From Pholiota molesta (Eukaryota; Basidiomycota; Agaricomycetes; Agaricales; Strophariaceae): DNA of 64,000 nt. The stretch lies in the NCBI GenBank assembly GCA_014925825.1, contig JACGCK010000061.1, forward strand, positions 186,001-250,000. Direction: 5' to 3'. The notes under the pieces are model-generated. The model was not told the DNA's origin. It was given only the letters and a program-made list of their open reading frames with translations, and did not search any database. This document shows, piece by piece, positions 36,976 through 52,562 of this stretch. The stretch's first letter is position 1, and each line of letters opens with the position of its first letter. The position numbers and the translations under genes are program-made.

Positions 36976-37302
36976 ATGTATCATGCTCTCGGAGGTTTCG
37001 TGAGATCGGACTTCCTCAAGCACTTTCCCATCTCTTACCTCGTAAGTAGCTACGAAGGACATGGGATCTGCATGGGATTCTGAAAGCTAAGTATAAATTT
37101 TGTTCATCAATTGCTGCAGTCTGACACAAGATTAGTATAAGACTGATGTGTAGTAATACTTGCTGGTAGAATTGCAACAGCCATCAGAACATCAGTTGAC
37201 CTATTCATAATCGTAAACTAAAATCTAGCTATAAAGCCATGCCTTTGAAATTATACTAAAATCACTGATAGGTGTTGCAAGCCGCCACTGGCAAAGGCAG
37301 CA

Positions 37303-39648
<2,346 letters not shown>

Positions 39649-40187
39649 ATGTTAGCCAAAATTTCTCATTTACCGAATCAATTTTCTCGAGCGCCTTGAC
39701 CTTTCCCATCTTTCTGTAGAGATAAAACAGTTCAGGTGTGCCCAACCATTGTCCTGTAATTGTTCTTTAGCACCAAGTAAGTTGAATAAGCTAGCACAAT
39801 GATATCAGCCTTATTTATGGCATAAATGCCTACTGGTAATTTGGATTAACCAAGAAATAACTGATGATTGTTTTGTTAATATCGCAACTCCTTCGCATGG
39901 AGAGATCACACGTCAGACGCCCAGGGTTGTTGGGCGCTAATCAATTGATCATTAAATTAGCCGACGTCGACTGCCAGAATTTGGCAAAGCATTATCATCA
40001 AGCCACTCCTGAGCCATTCTATCAAACACAACTATCATGTTAAAAGTGTAAATCATATACAAATTTAAATAAAGACAAGGAAGGACCATGGAAAGAAAAC
40101 TCGGAAAGTGAATAAAGGAATAACACAACACCACCAGGTTACAGAGAAATGCTTGAGATTAGCCTCACTAAACATATCCTGCATCCC
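39649..40187. other. Intergenic, carboxylesterase C to POB3
   Basis: AT-rich; convergent 3' flanks. No gene seen. The part near 39930-40070 resembles 36690-36850. Confidence 0.45.
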
Positions 40188-42591
40188 TCATGCCTCCGCC
40201 TTCTTGACCTTCTTCTTCGGAGGCTCATCTGGGTCCGCCGCATCTTTCTTAGGCTTGGGCTTAGGCTTAGGACGGGGCCGCTCATCCACGTCCATTGGTT
40301 CACCATCCGCCGGCGCAGCCTTGGCTTGGGCTTCGGTTTGGGTGCGCCGTCTCCACCAGAAGTGGATGCCTTAGCCTTGGGTTTGGGCTTAGGCTTCGAC
40401 CCCTCGTCATCCACATCCATCGCCTCATCGTCCGACGCCTTCTTCGCCTTGGGCTTGGTTTGGGCTTGGGCTTAGGCTTGTCGCCTCCTCCGCATCGCTG
40501 CCTGCAGGGGCGGCAGCGGCTTTCTTCTTGGGGACTTTCTTCGGGCCAGCACCCTCGCCGTCTTTCGCCTTGCCTTTCCCTTTGGCTTTCTTAGTCAACG
40601 CGAGATCACCCGAGGCATCCGAAGCTGTCTGTGCGCCGGATGCATCACTGTCGCTGTCGCTGGGAGAGCCCGCATCAGAATCGGATGCCTGGAAGTCCTC
40701 TGTGATCAAAAGGGGTGAGCGGGCCTGAAATTACTGGACAGTCAAGCTGGAGCACGCACCATCCTCTTCTGAGCTCTCATCGTCTCCTCCTCCACCGGTC
40801 TTGGGCCGCGCCTTAGGTCTCGAATCATCGCTCGCTATGCTAACCATATCGTCGTCGTCATCGTCATCACCCACGCCCACCGCCGCCAAAAAGCTCCGCA
40901 TCGGGCTGCATCTCGTTCTTCACTCGGATCTTTTGTCTCTCAAGTACGCCTCGGTGATCTCATGCTCCTCCTTGTTGATCGAGGTGAAGTTGTGCTCGGG
41001 CCCTGACTTGGTGACGATCTTGATGTCGAAGGTGCGTCCTGCAGCGGCGCCTGCACCCGCGCCGACACGCGAAAAGACGACTTGGTGGATGTCAGCGAGC
41101 TCGATGAGGAGGGGCTGTTTGGAAACGAAGAAAATGTAGCGCTCGAGCATGAAAAGGTCTCCTTGAATGGCTTTTAAATTGGCCTTGAAGCCGGGATGGC
41201 CCTCACGGCTGGATAATTGAAGAGAATGAGAATGATATCGACAAGATGTGCGTAGTTACTTACCTCTGGAAGCTGCCGGAACCAATAATTTCTTGTTGGC
41301 TAGTCCACGGAAAACGCTCGAAACAACTTCATATGTGGGAGCTTCGTAATTTTTCTTGAGCTTCTCATATTTAGCGAGATCCTCCCTAGGGAAAAGTAAA
41401 GATGAGATAGGCTCCAATGTAAATAGAAAAGAACATACTCGCTGAGATTGAGCTCTGCAGTAATTTCCTCTTCTCGTGTAAATTGCATCACTAGGTATTG
41501 ATACAGCGTCTGGCCTTGACGAATGGGTACGCTCAAACCCACTGTAGAGAAATGAGTCAGTAGGTAGACGACGATATAAATTGGAAACTCACAATGAAAG
41601 AACATGCTGGTCGTCTTCGGCAGAAGGAAAAGTCGCGAGATGCTCTGGTACAGCACCTTGTAGTCGTAGGTCTTACCCCTAGCCTCAAAAAGTCGGGGAA
41701 CATGTCCATGTCGTAGCGTCCACGAGGTGTGAGCACAAGCACTTCCTCAAAGCTCAAATGAGGTCACCCGTAACTTGTCCAATTCTGCTTTCTCCTTGAT
41801 AGTGTCATGGAAGACTTGGGCAGCGCTGATTTCTTCCTCGTCGTCCTCGTTGTCCGACTTTTGCGATCCTGCATCGGATCCTTTGAGTTTTGTGAGTGTG
41901 CCAGGAACATAGAAGCGAATCTCGGTCAGCTCGTCGCCCATTTGTTGCTGCCGATGCTTGGAACCACCGGGAGCGTTTGGGTGAGGTTGGAGAACTCGAG
42001 CGAAACCTCGTCTTTCCTGCAATATTGGAGTTGGCTACATATCGTAGAGGAAGCTCGAAGGCGGTCCTATCGGAAATTGTGAATGCCATTTCTTCGGCTT
42101 CATTTGACAGTCAGCAATAAGCCAACGACATTGGCAATTAGACATACCTTGGAAGTCTGTTACACCCCAGTTCCATCCTTGAATGAAACTTCACGCGTCT
42201 CGAGAGTGATCCAAAGAAGTTTTTGAGCAATGTCGCGAGTTTGTCGTGGTCCTATCAGATCAGTCAGCATTATCTTCTCCATCACCTGTGATGCACGGAC
42301 CTCTCGCGCAAACCCGTCGAATTTTTCCTTCCTATGATCCCTCAGTCCTACACGCAGTTGAATTGACGTGCAACCCGCATCCACTGCGCCCATCTGATAT
42401 CGCCTGAAGGTACTGCTGTGACGCCTTCTGAATCAACACCCTTCCACGCCATACCACTGGGGGCGACACGGAATTCTATGAGTCAAAAATTATGGATAGA
42501 GTCAACAGATGTAAGCTAGGACAACAAGAATGTACGTACTTCCGAGTTCTGGGGACATGCCATGGTATATGTGGTCAAACTGAGTCGCCAT
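40188..42591 (-). CDS. POB3: FACT complex subunit POB3 (SSRP1 homologue)
   Basis: Histone chaperone subunit that works with Spt16 on nucleosomes in transcription and replication. From ATG 42591: FDHIYHGMSPELGKFRVAPSGMAWK, EGVTAVPSGDIRWAQWMRVAR, QLRVGLRDHRKEKFDGFARE, DHDKLATLLKNFFG, ITLETREVSFK, WNWGVTDFQ, FELPLRYVANSNIAGKT, DELTEIRFYVPGT, EDDEEEISAAQVFHDTI, SFEEVLVLTPRGRYDMDMFPDFLRL, LFLLPK, VPIRQGQTLYQYLVMQFTREEEITAELNLSE, FVSKQPLLIELADIHQVVFSRVGAG, and FTSINKEEHEITEAYLRDK: a tandem PH-like core. The tail is acidic and then Lys/Pro-rich, with MDVD followed by KPKPKPK twice and an end KKKVKKAEA. No HMG box follows, as expected for fungal Pob3. At least five single-base frameshifts occur (near 42360, 42215, 42185, 42015, 41970); the protein is essential in yeasts, so these are most likely sequence errors. 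Confidence 0.93.
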
Positions 42592-42836
42592 GTCGGTTGT
42601 TTATGCGATCCCAAGAGCAGAAAGCGAGCTGAGGATTGTGGCAAGCTGGCCGAGGAAGTGGTTTGGGATTAAGACGCGCTGCGGAGTTTGAATATCGCAC
42701 AGACGCGTTTGGCGAGCTTAGCACTGCCGTCATCGCCCCTTGCCCTATTCGTATCTGCCCCTGACTCTTCCTCTTTCTTTATTTCCTTTCTTCTTTTCGC
42801 CTTACTTTCTTTATACCACCATATACATGGCGGCAG
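42592..42836. promoter_or_regulatory. Divergent promoter, POB3 / alpha-actinin
   Basis: 245 bp between divergent ATGs. A C/T-rich tract (42765-42825) precedes the alpha-actinin start, as is common in fungal promoters without a clear TATA box. Confidence 0.4.
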
Positions 42837-45465
42837 GTAATCTAGAGTCCCGGTCCCGGGACATGCAGGAACGAACGTTCTGCAAATGGTGTGTAAACTT
42901 GTAGATCTTCGCGCAACATCTCATTCATATCGCTCTTTTCCTCGATGCTTTTGCAGGTTAAATACCAAACTTGAAGCTAATGGATACCCGACCATGTCCT
43001 CGCTTGTGAAAGATCTTTCGGATGGCGTCAGATTAATTCAACTCATGGTGTGTGTTAACAATGGAAATACAAGGCACGCGACTCACATTCCATGCAGGAG
43101 ATCATGGGTATTTCGGAGCTTCGTACGGTCGAAGATTAAGACCTGACACACTTCGCTGGCTAGGTGATACCTCGCTGGGCAGGTACAACAAGAATCCGCG
43201 TATCCGTGTTCAGAAAGCCGAGAATGTGAACAAAGCACTTGAATTCATCACCTCCCGAGGAGTCAAGTTGACGAATATTGGGCCAGAAGGTGCGCAGCCA
43301 ATCCATAAAATAAAGTCCTTTGTTCTGACCCTTATTCACAGATATTATTGATGGCAACCTCAAACTCATCCTTGGAATGATATGGACCCTTATCCTCCGC
43401 TTTACCATCGCTGATATCAGGTATGTCTGCTCATCCCTTATACTCAGCCTTGGCTAACCGCTGTGTTCCCAAAGTGAAGAAGGTCTTTCGGCCAAAGAGG
43501 GTCTTTTGCTTTGGTGTCAACGCAAAACGGAGCCTTACAACGAAGTCAATGTGCAAGACTTCTCTCACAGCTGGTCTGATGGTCTTGCTTTGTACGTTCT
43601 TGTCACTTTCCGATTTTTCCAATGAATACATTAACCATTATGATCATATAGGTGCGCCCTGATACATTGTCATAGGCCAGATTTGCTGGACTACGAAAAA
43701 CTAGACAAGGTTGGACTGAACGCTTCAGATCTCAAATTAATCATTTAAATTATTCCAGGAAGATCGCCATGGCAATACACGACTGGCATTCCAAATTGCG
43801 GCCGAGCATCTAAATATCCTGTGAGTAAATTATTCTGTAGCTGTACTCGGTACGGGGCTAATAAAACGGCATACAGCAACTGCTGGAAGTCGAAGATCTA
43901 TGCGATTCTGCACATCCCGATGAACGCAGCGTCATGACTTATATCGCCAGCTTCTTCCACGCTTTCTCAACAATGGGTGCGCCTTCCACTTTTATTTTAA
44001 GTTTCTTCAATTGACCATGAGTAGATCAAGCGAGACGGTTCAAGACGCGTAGAAAAGTTTGCAGAGCTCATGCAATCCGTATGGATCATCCGCGCCGACT
44101 ACGAACGGCGCGTGCGCCTCGTATGTTTTTTTTCTACCTTCCTTTTCGAAATACACTTACATCGCCCAGCTTCTAACGCTCTCTCCGATATTCAACAACA
44201 ATGGTCATCGCAAGTCTTCACCGGCACGTATACCGATGCCAAAGAGCAGTCCGCGGTTTCACGACATACAAGCAGACAACAAAGCGCACATGGGTGACTG
44301 AGCGTCAGGATGTAGCGACCCTGTTTGGAAATGTGCAAACAAAATTGAAGACATATAGTCTACGAGATTACGTCCCGCCTGCGGGCTTGCGCTATCGGAC
44401 TTGGAGCTGCGTGGCAGAAGCTCCTTCAAGCGGAGGCGGAGAGAAGCCGGAAGATTAATGCTCAGATACGACAGTGAGTGTTGGATTCCAGTCATGGTTA
44501 CGCTCTCGAGAAATTCATTGCGGGTGTGCTGTGTAGAATAAGGAGACACTAAGGATGAAATTCGCAGACCTTGCGAATGACTTGAACAGAAGCTGCACGA
44601 TATCTCCAGCGAGCTGAGCGCGATGGAAGGGCCCCTTGAAGTGTGTTGTCTCCTCCAATGTCAAGTTCATCAGATATTCACACTCTCATTTCTATCAGGA
44701 TCAACAACAGCAAGTACAAGAGATCCAGATGCGCATAGCATCGCTATCGGAAGCTTTGTCTACTGTTGCACAGGCAGAGGCGGAGTGCACAGCGGCTAAC
44801 GTCGAAGAGAACGATTATACAATATTTACTTGTCAAGATCTGGAATTCGAGCTTGAGCTGGTTATGCAGAGTATCACGAAGAAAATTACGTTTATCGATA
44901 ACCAGGTGCGTCTCATTTGCGATGATGTTCTGCGTCCCACTAAACAATGACAAATCCTTTATGTGCAGATTGTATCTCGGAATATGACGAACCTGACTCC
45001 TGCACAACTGAAGAGTTTGAGAGCACATTCCGCTATTTCGATAAAGATACGACAAATACGTGAATTTGGCAGAGATGATCGCGGCGCTTGCAGTCTTGGT
45101 ATCGTTTACTCGAAGAGGACATGGATCTCATATATGATCAGCTCGTCTCAGAGTATGGAGCAGTGACATTTGAGGCATTTATTAACCTTTTGGTACGCAA
45201 CCCCCACTCCAATTTTTTTCCACCTAATCGGTACTTCACACCTTCTAGGTCGAAATAACAGAAGATCAGACCTCACCTGACCAACTACGCGAAGCGTTCC
45301 GGGGATAGCCAAAGACAAGGCATTCGTCACAGAGCTGGATTTCGGATCGCTCACCTACCTGCGGGTGCCATCGAGTATCTGAGAGAGGCCATGCCTTCGG
45401 CGCCGAATGAGAACGGCGAGAAGGAGTTCGACTATGAGCGATTTATCGATGAAGTGTTCACATAG
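42837..45465 (+). CDS. AIN1: Alpha-actinin
   Basis: Actin-filament cross-linker. I chose ATG 42837 ([21 protein letters not shown]), in frame with QERTFCKW, which splices into [18 protein letters not shown]1: [84 protein letters not shown]2: [108 protein letters not shown]. Then [26 protein letters not shown] and helical spectrin-like sequence (44.0-45.1 kb), and an EF-hand-like end: [40 protein letters not shown], ending [16 protein letters not shown]. The actin-binding part reads almost clean; the rod and the EF-hand region contain frame changes (near 45300 and 45345). Fungal alpha-actinins have fewer spectrin repeats than animal ones, which fits the length. Confidence 0.93.
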
Positions 45466-46197
45466 CGTGAACGCTAGCTACTTGTTGCTGCTGACCCTAG
45501 AATTCATATGTATTTGTAGTGACTTATCTGCAGGCTGCATTTCGTTCCTTCTTTTTGGCTAGGATCCAGTTTCTGAGTTTGTGCCAAAGTAAATTGTGAG
45601 GTCTATTTGGAGGTCTATTCAAGGTGTAATGGACCTCTTTGTACATTTATTCCACTTCGACTTCTGTAACTCTAAACCCCCTCTGTGGTGATAATCAAAT
45701 CAGAAAGTATGTACATGGTATATATATATTTTACAAGCATACAACATATCCTACACAATGTACACATGTACAATTTGAACTCGAGAGTACATTTCAGCGA
45801 CGTTCATTCAACGTTTCATACAACGTTCAAACGTTCGAGCTCTAAGAACAATTATTAGCGTAAAAATTGTTTACATGTAAATAATAACACAGAATAAAGA
45901 GTTCCGAAGGAAATTACAGTCATACATTCTTATATTTATTTCCGATTTCATAAAATACGAATAAACGAGTACATGCTATGGATAGATGTAAGGGATGCAC
46001 ATGCGCATCCACGATAGAACAGGATAGAACATGCAACAGGTATGGATACAGCTCCAAAGATAGGCGGAGTCATGGAACTAAGTGGATACATGTTGGCGGA
46101 TGTGGCGCTAGTTGGATAATGATTTGATATACGAGATAATAATTCTAGGGAGGGCAAGAAAAGTAGTCGAAAGAAACAAATAAAAGAAGGTGAAGGT
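45466..46197. other. Convergent intergenic, alpha-actinin to RA-PH gene
   Basis: AT-rich. An ACGTT motif recurs at close spacing between about 45800 and 45838. No gene recognised. Confidence 0.45.
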
Positions 46198-49100
46198 CTA
46201 AGATGTCTGGAAAGGAGAGAACCGGGCTCGAAGACGTCGGCATGGGGTAAAGGATGTGCGGCCGACACAGAAAATGGCGGCATGTTGACTAGGGTTGGAC
46301 AGGGCGTTGAGCAGCAGACGAAGTCTTCCTTGTTCCAGAACGAGCAAGAGGAGCCTTCGTTGGAGTGCTACTATTCCCATTAGGTTTGGATCCGAAGAGG
46401 ACGTTCCGTTCTTGATAAAGAACATATGACTGAAGGGATTGTCAGATTATGATGGTCAGAACGCGTTAGAAGGAATACACGTACGCGGGCAATGAGAATT
46501 TTCTCCATCCAATTTTTCCGTCTTTCTCCGAGCACGAAAATGTATGCATATAATCGTCGGTATTCTCGAAGAATGAGAGTTTGTCCGTGGATTTCACGGC
46601 GAAAGTGAAAGCCTTGGGGCTTTGTAGGGGCGTGTTACATGGTACGCGTCGAAGTTTGAAAGAGAGCAAATCAGGACTTGGTCTTTACCCTAGAATATCC
46701 ATTGAAGTCAGAAAGGGAATTGAAGGTATATAAGCAATTGGACGTACGTTATCACGCTTAGAAAGATAAAGACTGTGTTCCTTGAGTTGACCCATCGTTT
46801 ACTCCATTTCCCTCTCTTGGATTCCCATTCAATGTAACCAGAATGGGTAGGTGAGCTGGTGGGAATAGCCTGTACACATTACGGGGTCAGTCATGATGAT
46901 GTGCAAAACGAAGAACATAACTTACGGAACGAGACAAAGGAGCAGCGAAAGGAGTCAACTTGAGCATGAAGTAGTTGACAGTCTTGTCCTTCAACCAAGA
47001 AGATTGGATGTCAACGAGAAGTTCGTAGCTCCTAATGGGGCGCTCTAATGTGCAACACATCAGAAAATGGTTTCTGTGATTTTGATATGAAAAACGAACC
47101 CATGCCAAAGTCCTGCGCGATCTCAAATACCATCCAACCACCCATCCCTGCCCAACCGACCAAGCACCTTGACTTTCCATCAACGCCACAACATCACCAG
47201 CGGCAGTACCAGGTCCGATTTCTACCATATGAAATTGCTGGAGATTTCCCACAAATACACGCTGCTGTGCCACAAGAGCGCTCCGGACGGCTCCAGTTGG
47301 CAGCGGTGGATGTTGGTTGCTCGTCCTCGGAAGTCGTTCACCTTCTGTAGATGTTCTTGTCGACGTCGTGGCCTTTTGCTCAGGATGAGGCTTCGTAAGC
47401 TTCCTATGTTCGTCATAACTGTCCGGATGTTGGGGGGAAGTGCTGGTACGGGTTCCATAGGAATGGCTCTCTCTGCTCGTTCACGTTCAGTACTGCGCCT
47501 GGAAAGCGACAATGAACGATGATGTTGGCTTTCATGGCTACCCCGAGATGCGGCACTTGACCTACTCCTCCGCTCTTCATCAGCAGGGACGGCCAGAGAC
47601 CGCGGCTCGTCAATTCCCAAGGATTACGCTCGGACGGACGATGGAAAGAGCGCATAGGACGTAAAGTAGGCAGAGGATGGGGGTTTGTGGCCGTGGGCGA
47701 AGTGAAAACTTGGGCTGCGGGAGGCTGTCTGATACTTCGAGAACGAGCCGCGGGCGAGGTGGCTGACGAGGTGGTTTGAGGCGGCGTGGGGTATATTGGG
47801 CGCTGGAAGTCAGCCGAAGGCCTTGAGAAGGATTTAGATTGACTGAGGCTCGGTTGGGGAATTTGGGCAGGTGCTTGCACGAGATTTTGTGGGGATTGAA
47901 CAAGTTGCTGCGCATATATAGGATATGCTGGCCAAGCCACATCAGCCATTTGGACGCTTTGTAGCTTCCGCGCTAAATCGTGAGGATTGAGGACCGCTGG
48001 ACTTGGGGCATTTCCAGGTAAAGTGAGTGTCCTTTGCCTTCCCAGGGGCTGAGAAGCGGTGGAAGACAGAACGGCGGCTGCAGCAATAGCGGCCGCGTCG
48101 CGAGAGCTCGATGAACCTAAATCCCCGCCTCCAACTCCACCGCCTGCACCTGCAGGTCGCAGGGTCGTCTGTCGGTCTCTTTGCGAATCGGTGTTGATAC
48201 GCAATGACTTTTCTCTCTTCCGCTGCTCTCGTTCTTCCCGAACTTTGCGTCGGATAGTTTTTTGTGCTGTCAAGGCTCCTGGAATGGCCTGAGCGAGAGG
48301 CATATCGTCGTCTTCGCTGTCCTCGCCCTCCTCTTCCGAGACGTATCGGCTGCTACCGTTCGAATGTGGGAACTTGGTATTCCCCCTCACGTTGGATGCG
48401 GAAAGCAAAGGCGAAGCGTAGTCGGGCGATGGCGAACGAGACATGCGAGGTCGCTCCGATCTGCTTTTCTTCGGGGACAGACTGGATGCGGCTGTAGTAT
48501 AGCGTCCCGACTCATCCTCACTTGAATCTTCCAAAAACGCCGGGTTGACAAACGTTTCACCGCCGTGGCCCCTTTCTAACGCCCGTCGTCGCCTTCTTTG
48601 GTCATCATCGTCGTCGTCTTCGCGTCCTCGGCCGCCGTAGCCCCTCGATGTCGCCGGTGCATAACCTCTGCGATATGAGTTCGCAGCGTTGGGGCAGTTG
48701 AGCTGTTGGCTCTGTATACCGCGGAGCTCGACGAAGATCCTTGGCCGCCATGCGCTGCCTGAGGTCGAGTCGCATCAGTCAACTCAGGGGTGGCTGTCGT
48801 CTTTATGGCAGATGATGGACGCGAACTGCTGGGTGCAAGCCGTGGCATTTCTTCTTGCGACAACTGAGCTTGCGAAAAGTTGGGCGTGGGTGGGGGGGTG
48901 ACTTGTTGGACGATCAAAGGCTGGGGTACGTTGGGAGGCTGAAGCTGATCGTCAGATGCTGGAGAGGGAGAAAGGTTGACGTCCGTAGCAGCCTTTGAGG
49001 CGTCCGCGGCAAATTTGGGTACGCTGGGACTCGTGCCGCACGAGGTTCTCACTCTCCACATCGTCAGCCTCCGCCTTATTAACTTCCAGGTCTTCTGCCG

Positions 49101-51975
49101 CAGGTAAAACTTTATCGAAGCCGAATCCGAAGCCTTCGCCGAGCAGGCCGGAATGATATTCTCCAAGCGAATGGTTCCATGATGCTCCCGACGCCTCATC
49201 TTCACCCTTGACATCGAACAGTTGTCCTCCGTCGGTGATGACTGATTCAACGAGCTCATCTATAACTGGCTCAGACTGCTGGGAGAAAGAAGCCGCCGAT
49301 TGTTGGAGAGCAGGGGATTGATGGTTTCGATATGGAAAGAAAGCATAATCTTCCATCGACGGCGAGCGAATGACATCACTGCTGTAATCCGAGGAGGACC
49401 GCGTCCGAGAAAGGCTAGGGCGACCGCTACTGCTCCTGCTTGTACTATTTCCCTGTTCGTTCCGATCCGATTCCGAGCCTAAACTCGCGTCCAAATCAAG
49501 CTCTAGCGAAGATAGACTTGGGTTCACCAAACGTCGGTGTTTCTGGTCTTTTCGAGGTGAGATTGATCCAAAGACAACCTCTCCTGCGTCTCCATTCTCC
49601 GCGTATTCCACAATTCCCATAGATTCGGAAGAAACACGCGATGAGGTAGATGATAATGAGCGTGAGAGGGAGAAAGATGAAGGGGGCGAAGAAAAGAGCA
49701 TAGAGCCTGAGTGCGTAAAGATTGTTTCGTCTCGACTAGGAGGGCCTAGATCAAGGAATGATTGGTTTGCGGCGAAGATATCGGTTCTATTCCTCTTGCA
49801 TCTCCTCATCTTGATGGTCTCACAATTATGCGATATTGACTCCTCCGATACTGGAACGGCCACTTGTTCTATAGCTGCAGCAGTTATGGCCTTCTCTTAT
49901 CGAGTTCCTCTGAACTGTCTCAAGCTCATGAAGAACGGGCAGGACATCAACGACTGAAAGTGATGTGGGCACAGTAATAGGCGACGCATCGTGTCCGTCT
50001 TCGCTTGATTGATGGTATCGTTCGAGGAAATCTGCAGCATATCCATCATCTTCAATAGGGCTAGTGGTTTCCTCTGGCGCTTCATTAGCTGCCACGGAGG
50101 ATGTGGCGTCGCCAAGTCCAACAGGTGTGGGTGGCGCTGAATCCACATCGTCTAAACTGGCGTTATCAACTGTGACGTCGGATGAAGAGGTTGCCGCAGG
50201 TATATAAGTAGGAGTGGCTGGTTCCTCATCGTAAGAAACGGCATTATCAACTAATCTTCAGGCGAAGAGGGAATCGCGGGTGACGTTGACGACGCTGGTT
50301 GTGGTTTGGGAGTTGTGACGGTAGGGACAACCATCTCCACATCGGCTGCTATAGACCCAGAGCCATTATTTGACTCGGAGGAGGGGCTGCGGATTAGAAA
50401 TTGGCTGTGATGCCAGGTTTTGAGAAGGAGGCCATCGGATACAAATGGTGGTAAGAAATTGCTAGGATTGGTGTTCTGTCTCAAATGCCCAGGTGTGGGA
50501 GGCAGAAAGTCGTCATCTGAAGGAAGATTGTCCCAAGGCTCGAAGGGTAATCCAGCGCCCACTCTTCCCTTGCGCACCTAGAGAGGAATAAGAAGTTAGC
50601 GCGCCTAGAACGCGCAGACGCCCAAGACGCGTCATGATCGGAGGGAAACATACCTTCTTCGTAAGCACAACGTTCATGCGCGCAAGCGTGTCAAGAGATG
50701 GCAAACTCGGACGACTCTTAAATGCTGGGCGTTGATGTGCGGGACGTGTCCGTGTCGATGGAATAGACGGAGGAGAGGTAATTACAGGCACGGAAACCTT
50801 TGAATTTAAGGGTGAATGGGGAATAGATGGAGTCGGTATCGTTTCGGCGGGAGTTGTCCTTTCTGATGGGGCGGAAGTTAGATTCGCAAATGGGTCATCG
50901 TCTAGGAGAAAATCAGGGGGAGGAGAGGTGCGCGCTGAGCTGAAAGTCAAGCTCCTCTTTTTAGCTCTTTTATCGACTCCTGGTTGGGATGAAACTGGCC
51001 CAGCAGTAGATACCAATGTGGAATTAGACGCGCTGGGAGATGTGGGTGCCGCCGCTGAATGGGCGCGCATTTGGATGTGAGTGCGGTAGGACTGGGAGGG
51101 GGTGAGGTGGCTGGAGAGAGCGTCCCTTGAAGGAATGAAGGTACCAAAATGGCTTGTATGGAAGTTCGCCGTTTCTTCAACATGTCCGTTGTAGATTGAA
51201 GGCCACCTTGAGATTTGGAAGGAGCGTGGAAGAAATTTTGGGTAGTGTACCGCTGGTCGTAGTGATAATGTAATAGATCAGCGTAGAGTCCTACGGTCGA
51301 CGAGGGACTGGCGTCGATTGGGTGGGAGAGTTATCCGAGTGGGCGTGGTATTGTTGTCCAAAATCTGGCGGCGATTTTCCTGCAACGCGAGCCTATGTAA
51401 GTCGAAAAACACGGGTGAGCGTGTGTTCAATTGATGAAGCATATGGGAGTAAAAGGGAGATATGATGGGGTACATATTCCCGAGCAGAACGGGCAAAACA
51501 TTAACGATGAAATCAGGGCAGAACAACAGACAGGATGACGCCATGTCAGGTCGTTATCCTGCGTTTCATGCCTACGCCTACTGCCTACGCGTCTCTAGGC
51601 ATATCATAGACCTTCCGCGACCAAAATAACCACGGAACAATCTCGCTGTGCGACAAATATTGGTGCACCATGTAAGTAGCAAGGACTTACCAGTAAAGCA
51701 GGCTGCTCGTCGTGCTCTGCAGATGAGCGGGATGCTGCTAATCGTTCCCTAGGCGGATTCCTGACAAGAATGAGAGTTTGGCCCGCGAGAGATTGTTCGT
51801 ACTGGCATAGAGCAGGGTATGGGTGATGGCGGGCTTGAATGCAGCCTAGCGGTTGAGAGTTGGGTATAGCTCTGCCCCTGCCAGGTCTTGAGTTTGGAGT
51901 TTCAAGGTGAGAAGGATTCCGTGGGGGAGTTGATTGTGAAAAAGGAGTGTGCAAGCGCTCCCCCTCCACAGACAT
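46198..51975 (-). CDS. Large Ras-association plus PH domain protein (MRL/Grb7-like architecture)
   Basis: One long gene, start ATG 51975 (MSVEGERLHTPFSQSTPP). Exon 1 (51975-51691) splices to ARVAGKSPPDFGQQYHAHSDN, continuing into TVGLYADLLHYHYDQRYTTQNFF and MLKKRRTSIQAI. About 1,100 mostly disordered Ser/Pro-rich residues follow, with islands that look conserved: FLLDDDPFANLTSAPS, ARMNVVLTKK, RKGRVGAGLPFEPWDNLPSDDDFLPPTP, and a charged helix TIRRKVREEREQRKREKS. The C-terminal third holds an RA-like ubiquitin-fold domain (QQRVFVGNLQQFHMVEIGPG, AAGDVVALMESQGAW, WMVFEIAQDFGM, RSYELLVDIQSSWLKDK) at about 46.95-47.3 kb, then a PH domain (SGYIEWESKRGKWSKRWV, QLKEHSLYLSKRDN, ICSLSNFDAYHVTRP, KAFTFAVKSTDKLSFFEN, YMHTFSCSEKDGK, WMEKILIARSYVLYQERNVLF). 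RA followed directly by PH is the arrangement of RIAM/lamellipodin and Grb7 adaptors. Many one-base frameshifts; the exact stop is uncertain. Confidence 0.75.
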
Positions 51976-52562
51976 GGTATTGGATATTTCGCGGTATTTT
52001 GTGGGCAAATAATGAAGATCTCGCCCTTTCTTGTCTTTCTCCACTTGGAAAAAGGATTTTTTGTTGAAATTCGGCGCGGAATGTTGTTGGGAAAGTGTGG
52101 AAAAAATACGGGGACCGAAAAAACAAGGGCCGGGCACACGATCAGATCCGGTTTCCGTTATATTAAATGGCCAAGGGGCCGGATTTGGGGTCCTCCGGGT
52201 GGTTGACGCCACAGCCAGGCTCCAGCGTATTGAGAATCTCTGGGAAGGGATATATGCGATTATAGGGATGAATGGGAGCAAGATAAGAGGCAACGGGATG
52301 TGGAGGCTTAAGTCCACTGGCAAGGATGCTTGTGGCGGCGCCCATCAGCCCCGTCATCCGTTGATCGTTGATAGCCCCAACATGCCTCTTCACAGCTCGG
52401 CGCCCTGTTGCGCTCATATTTTCCCAGGTATTGAACCAGCCTTCGGTCTACCCACCATTCCAGTTATGTTTTCGAGCAAGATTAGAGTCAACTAAGGGAA
52501 GGACAGAGGTGCGCATTCCGAGTCGTTCTCGCCGAACGAGTTCCAGGCTAACATGAACATTA
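51976..52562. other. Upstream region of the RA-PH gene
   Basis: A minus-strand frame at 52163-52417 (GLMGAATSILASGLKPPHPVASYL) is open but has no start context or partner exon I trust; it may be 5' UTR or part of the small gene at 52563-52743. Confidence 0.3.

Noticed and set aside
45800..45838. Clustered ACGTT motifs as a CRISPR-like or regulatory array
   Set aside because: Spacing is irregular, units are five bases, and the genome is eukaryotic; at most a local AT-rich motif cluster.
51604..52323. A 239-aa minus-strand frame as a separate gene
   Set aside because: Only its part from 51975 (MSVEGERLHT) is coding; it ends at a donor at 51691 and splices in frame into the RA-PH gene, so it is exon 1 of that gene.
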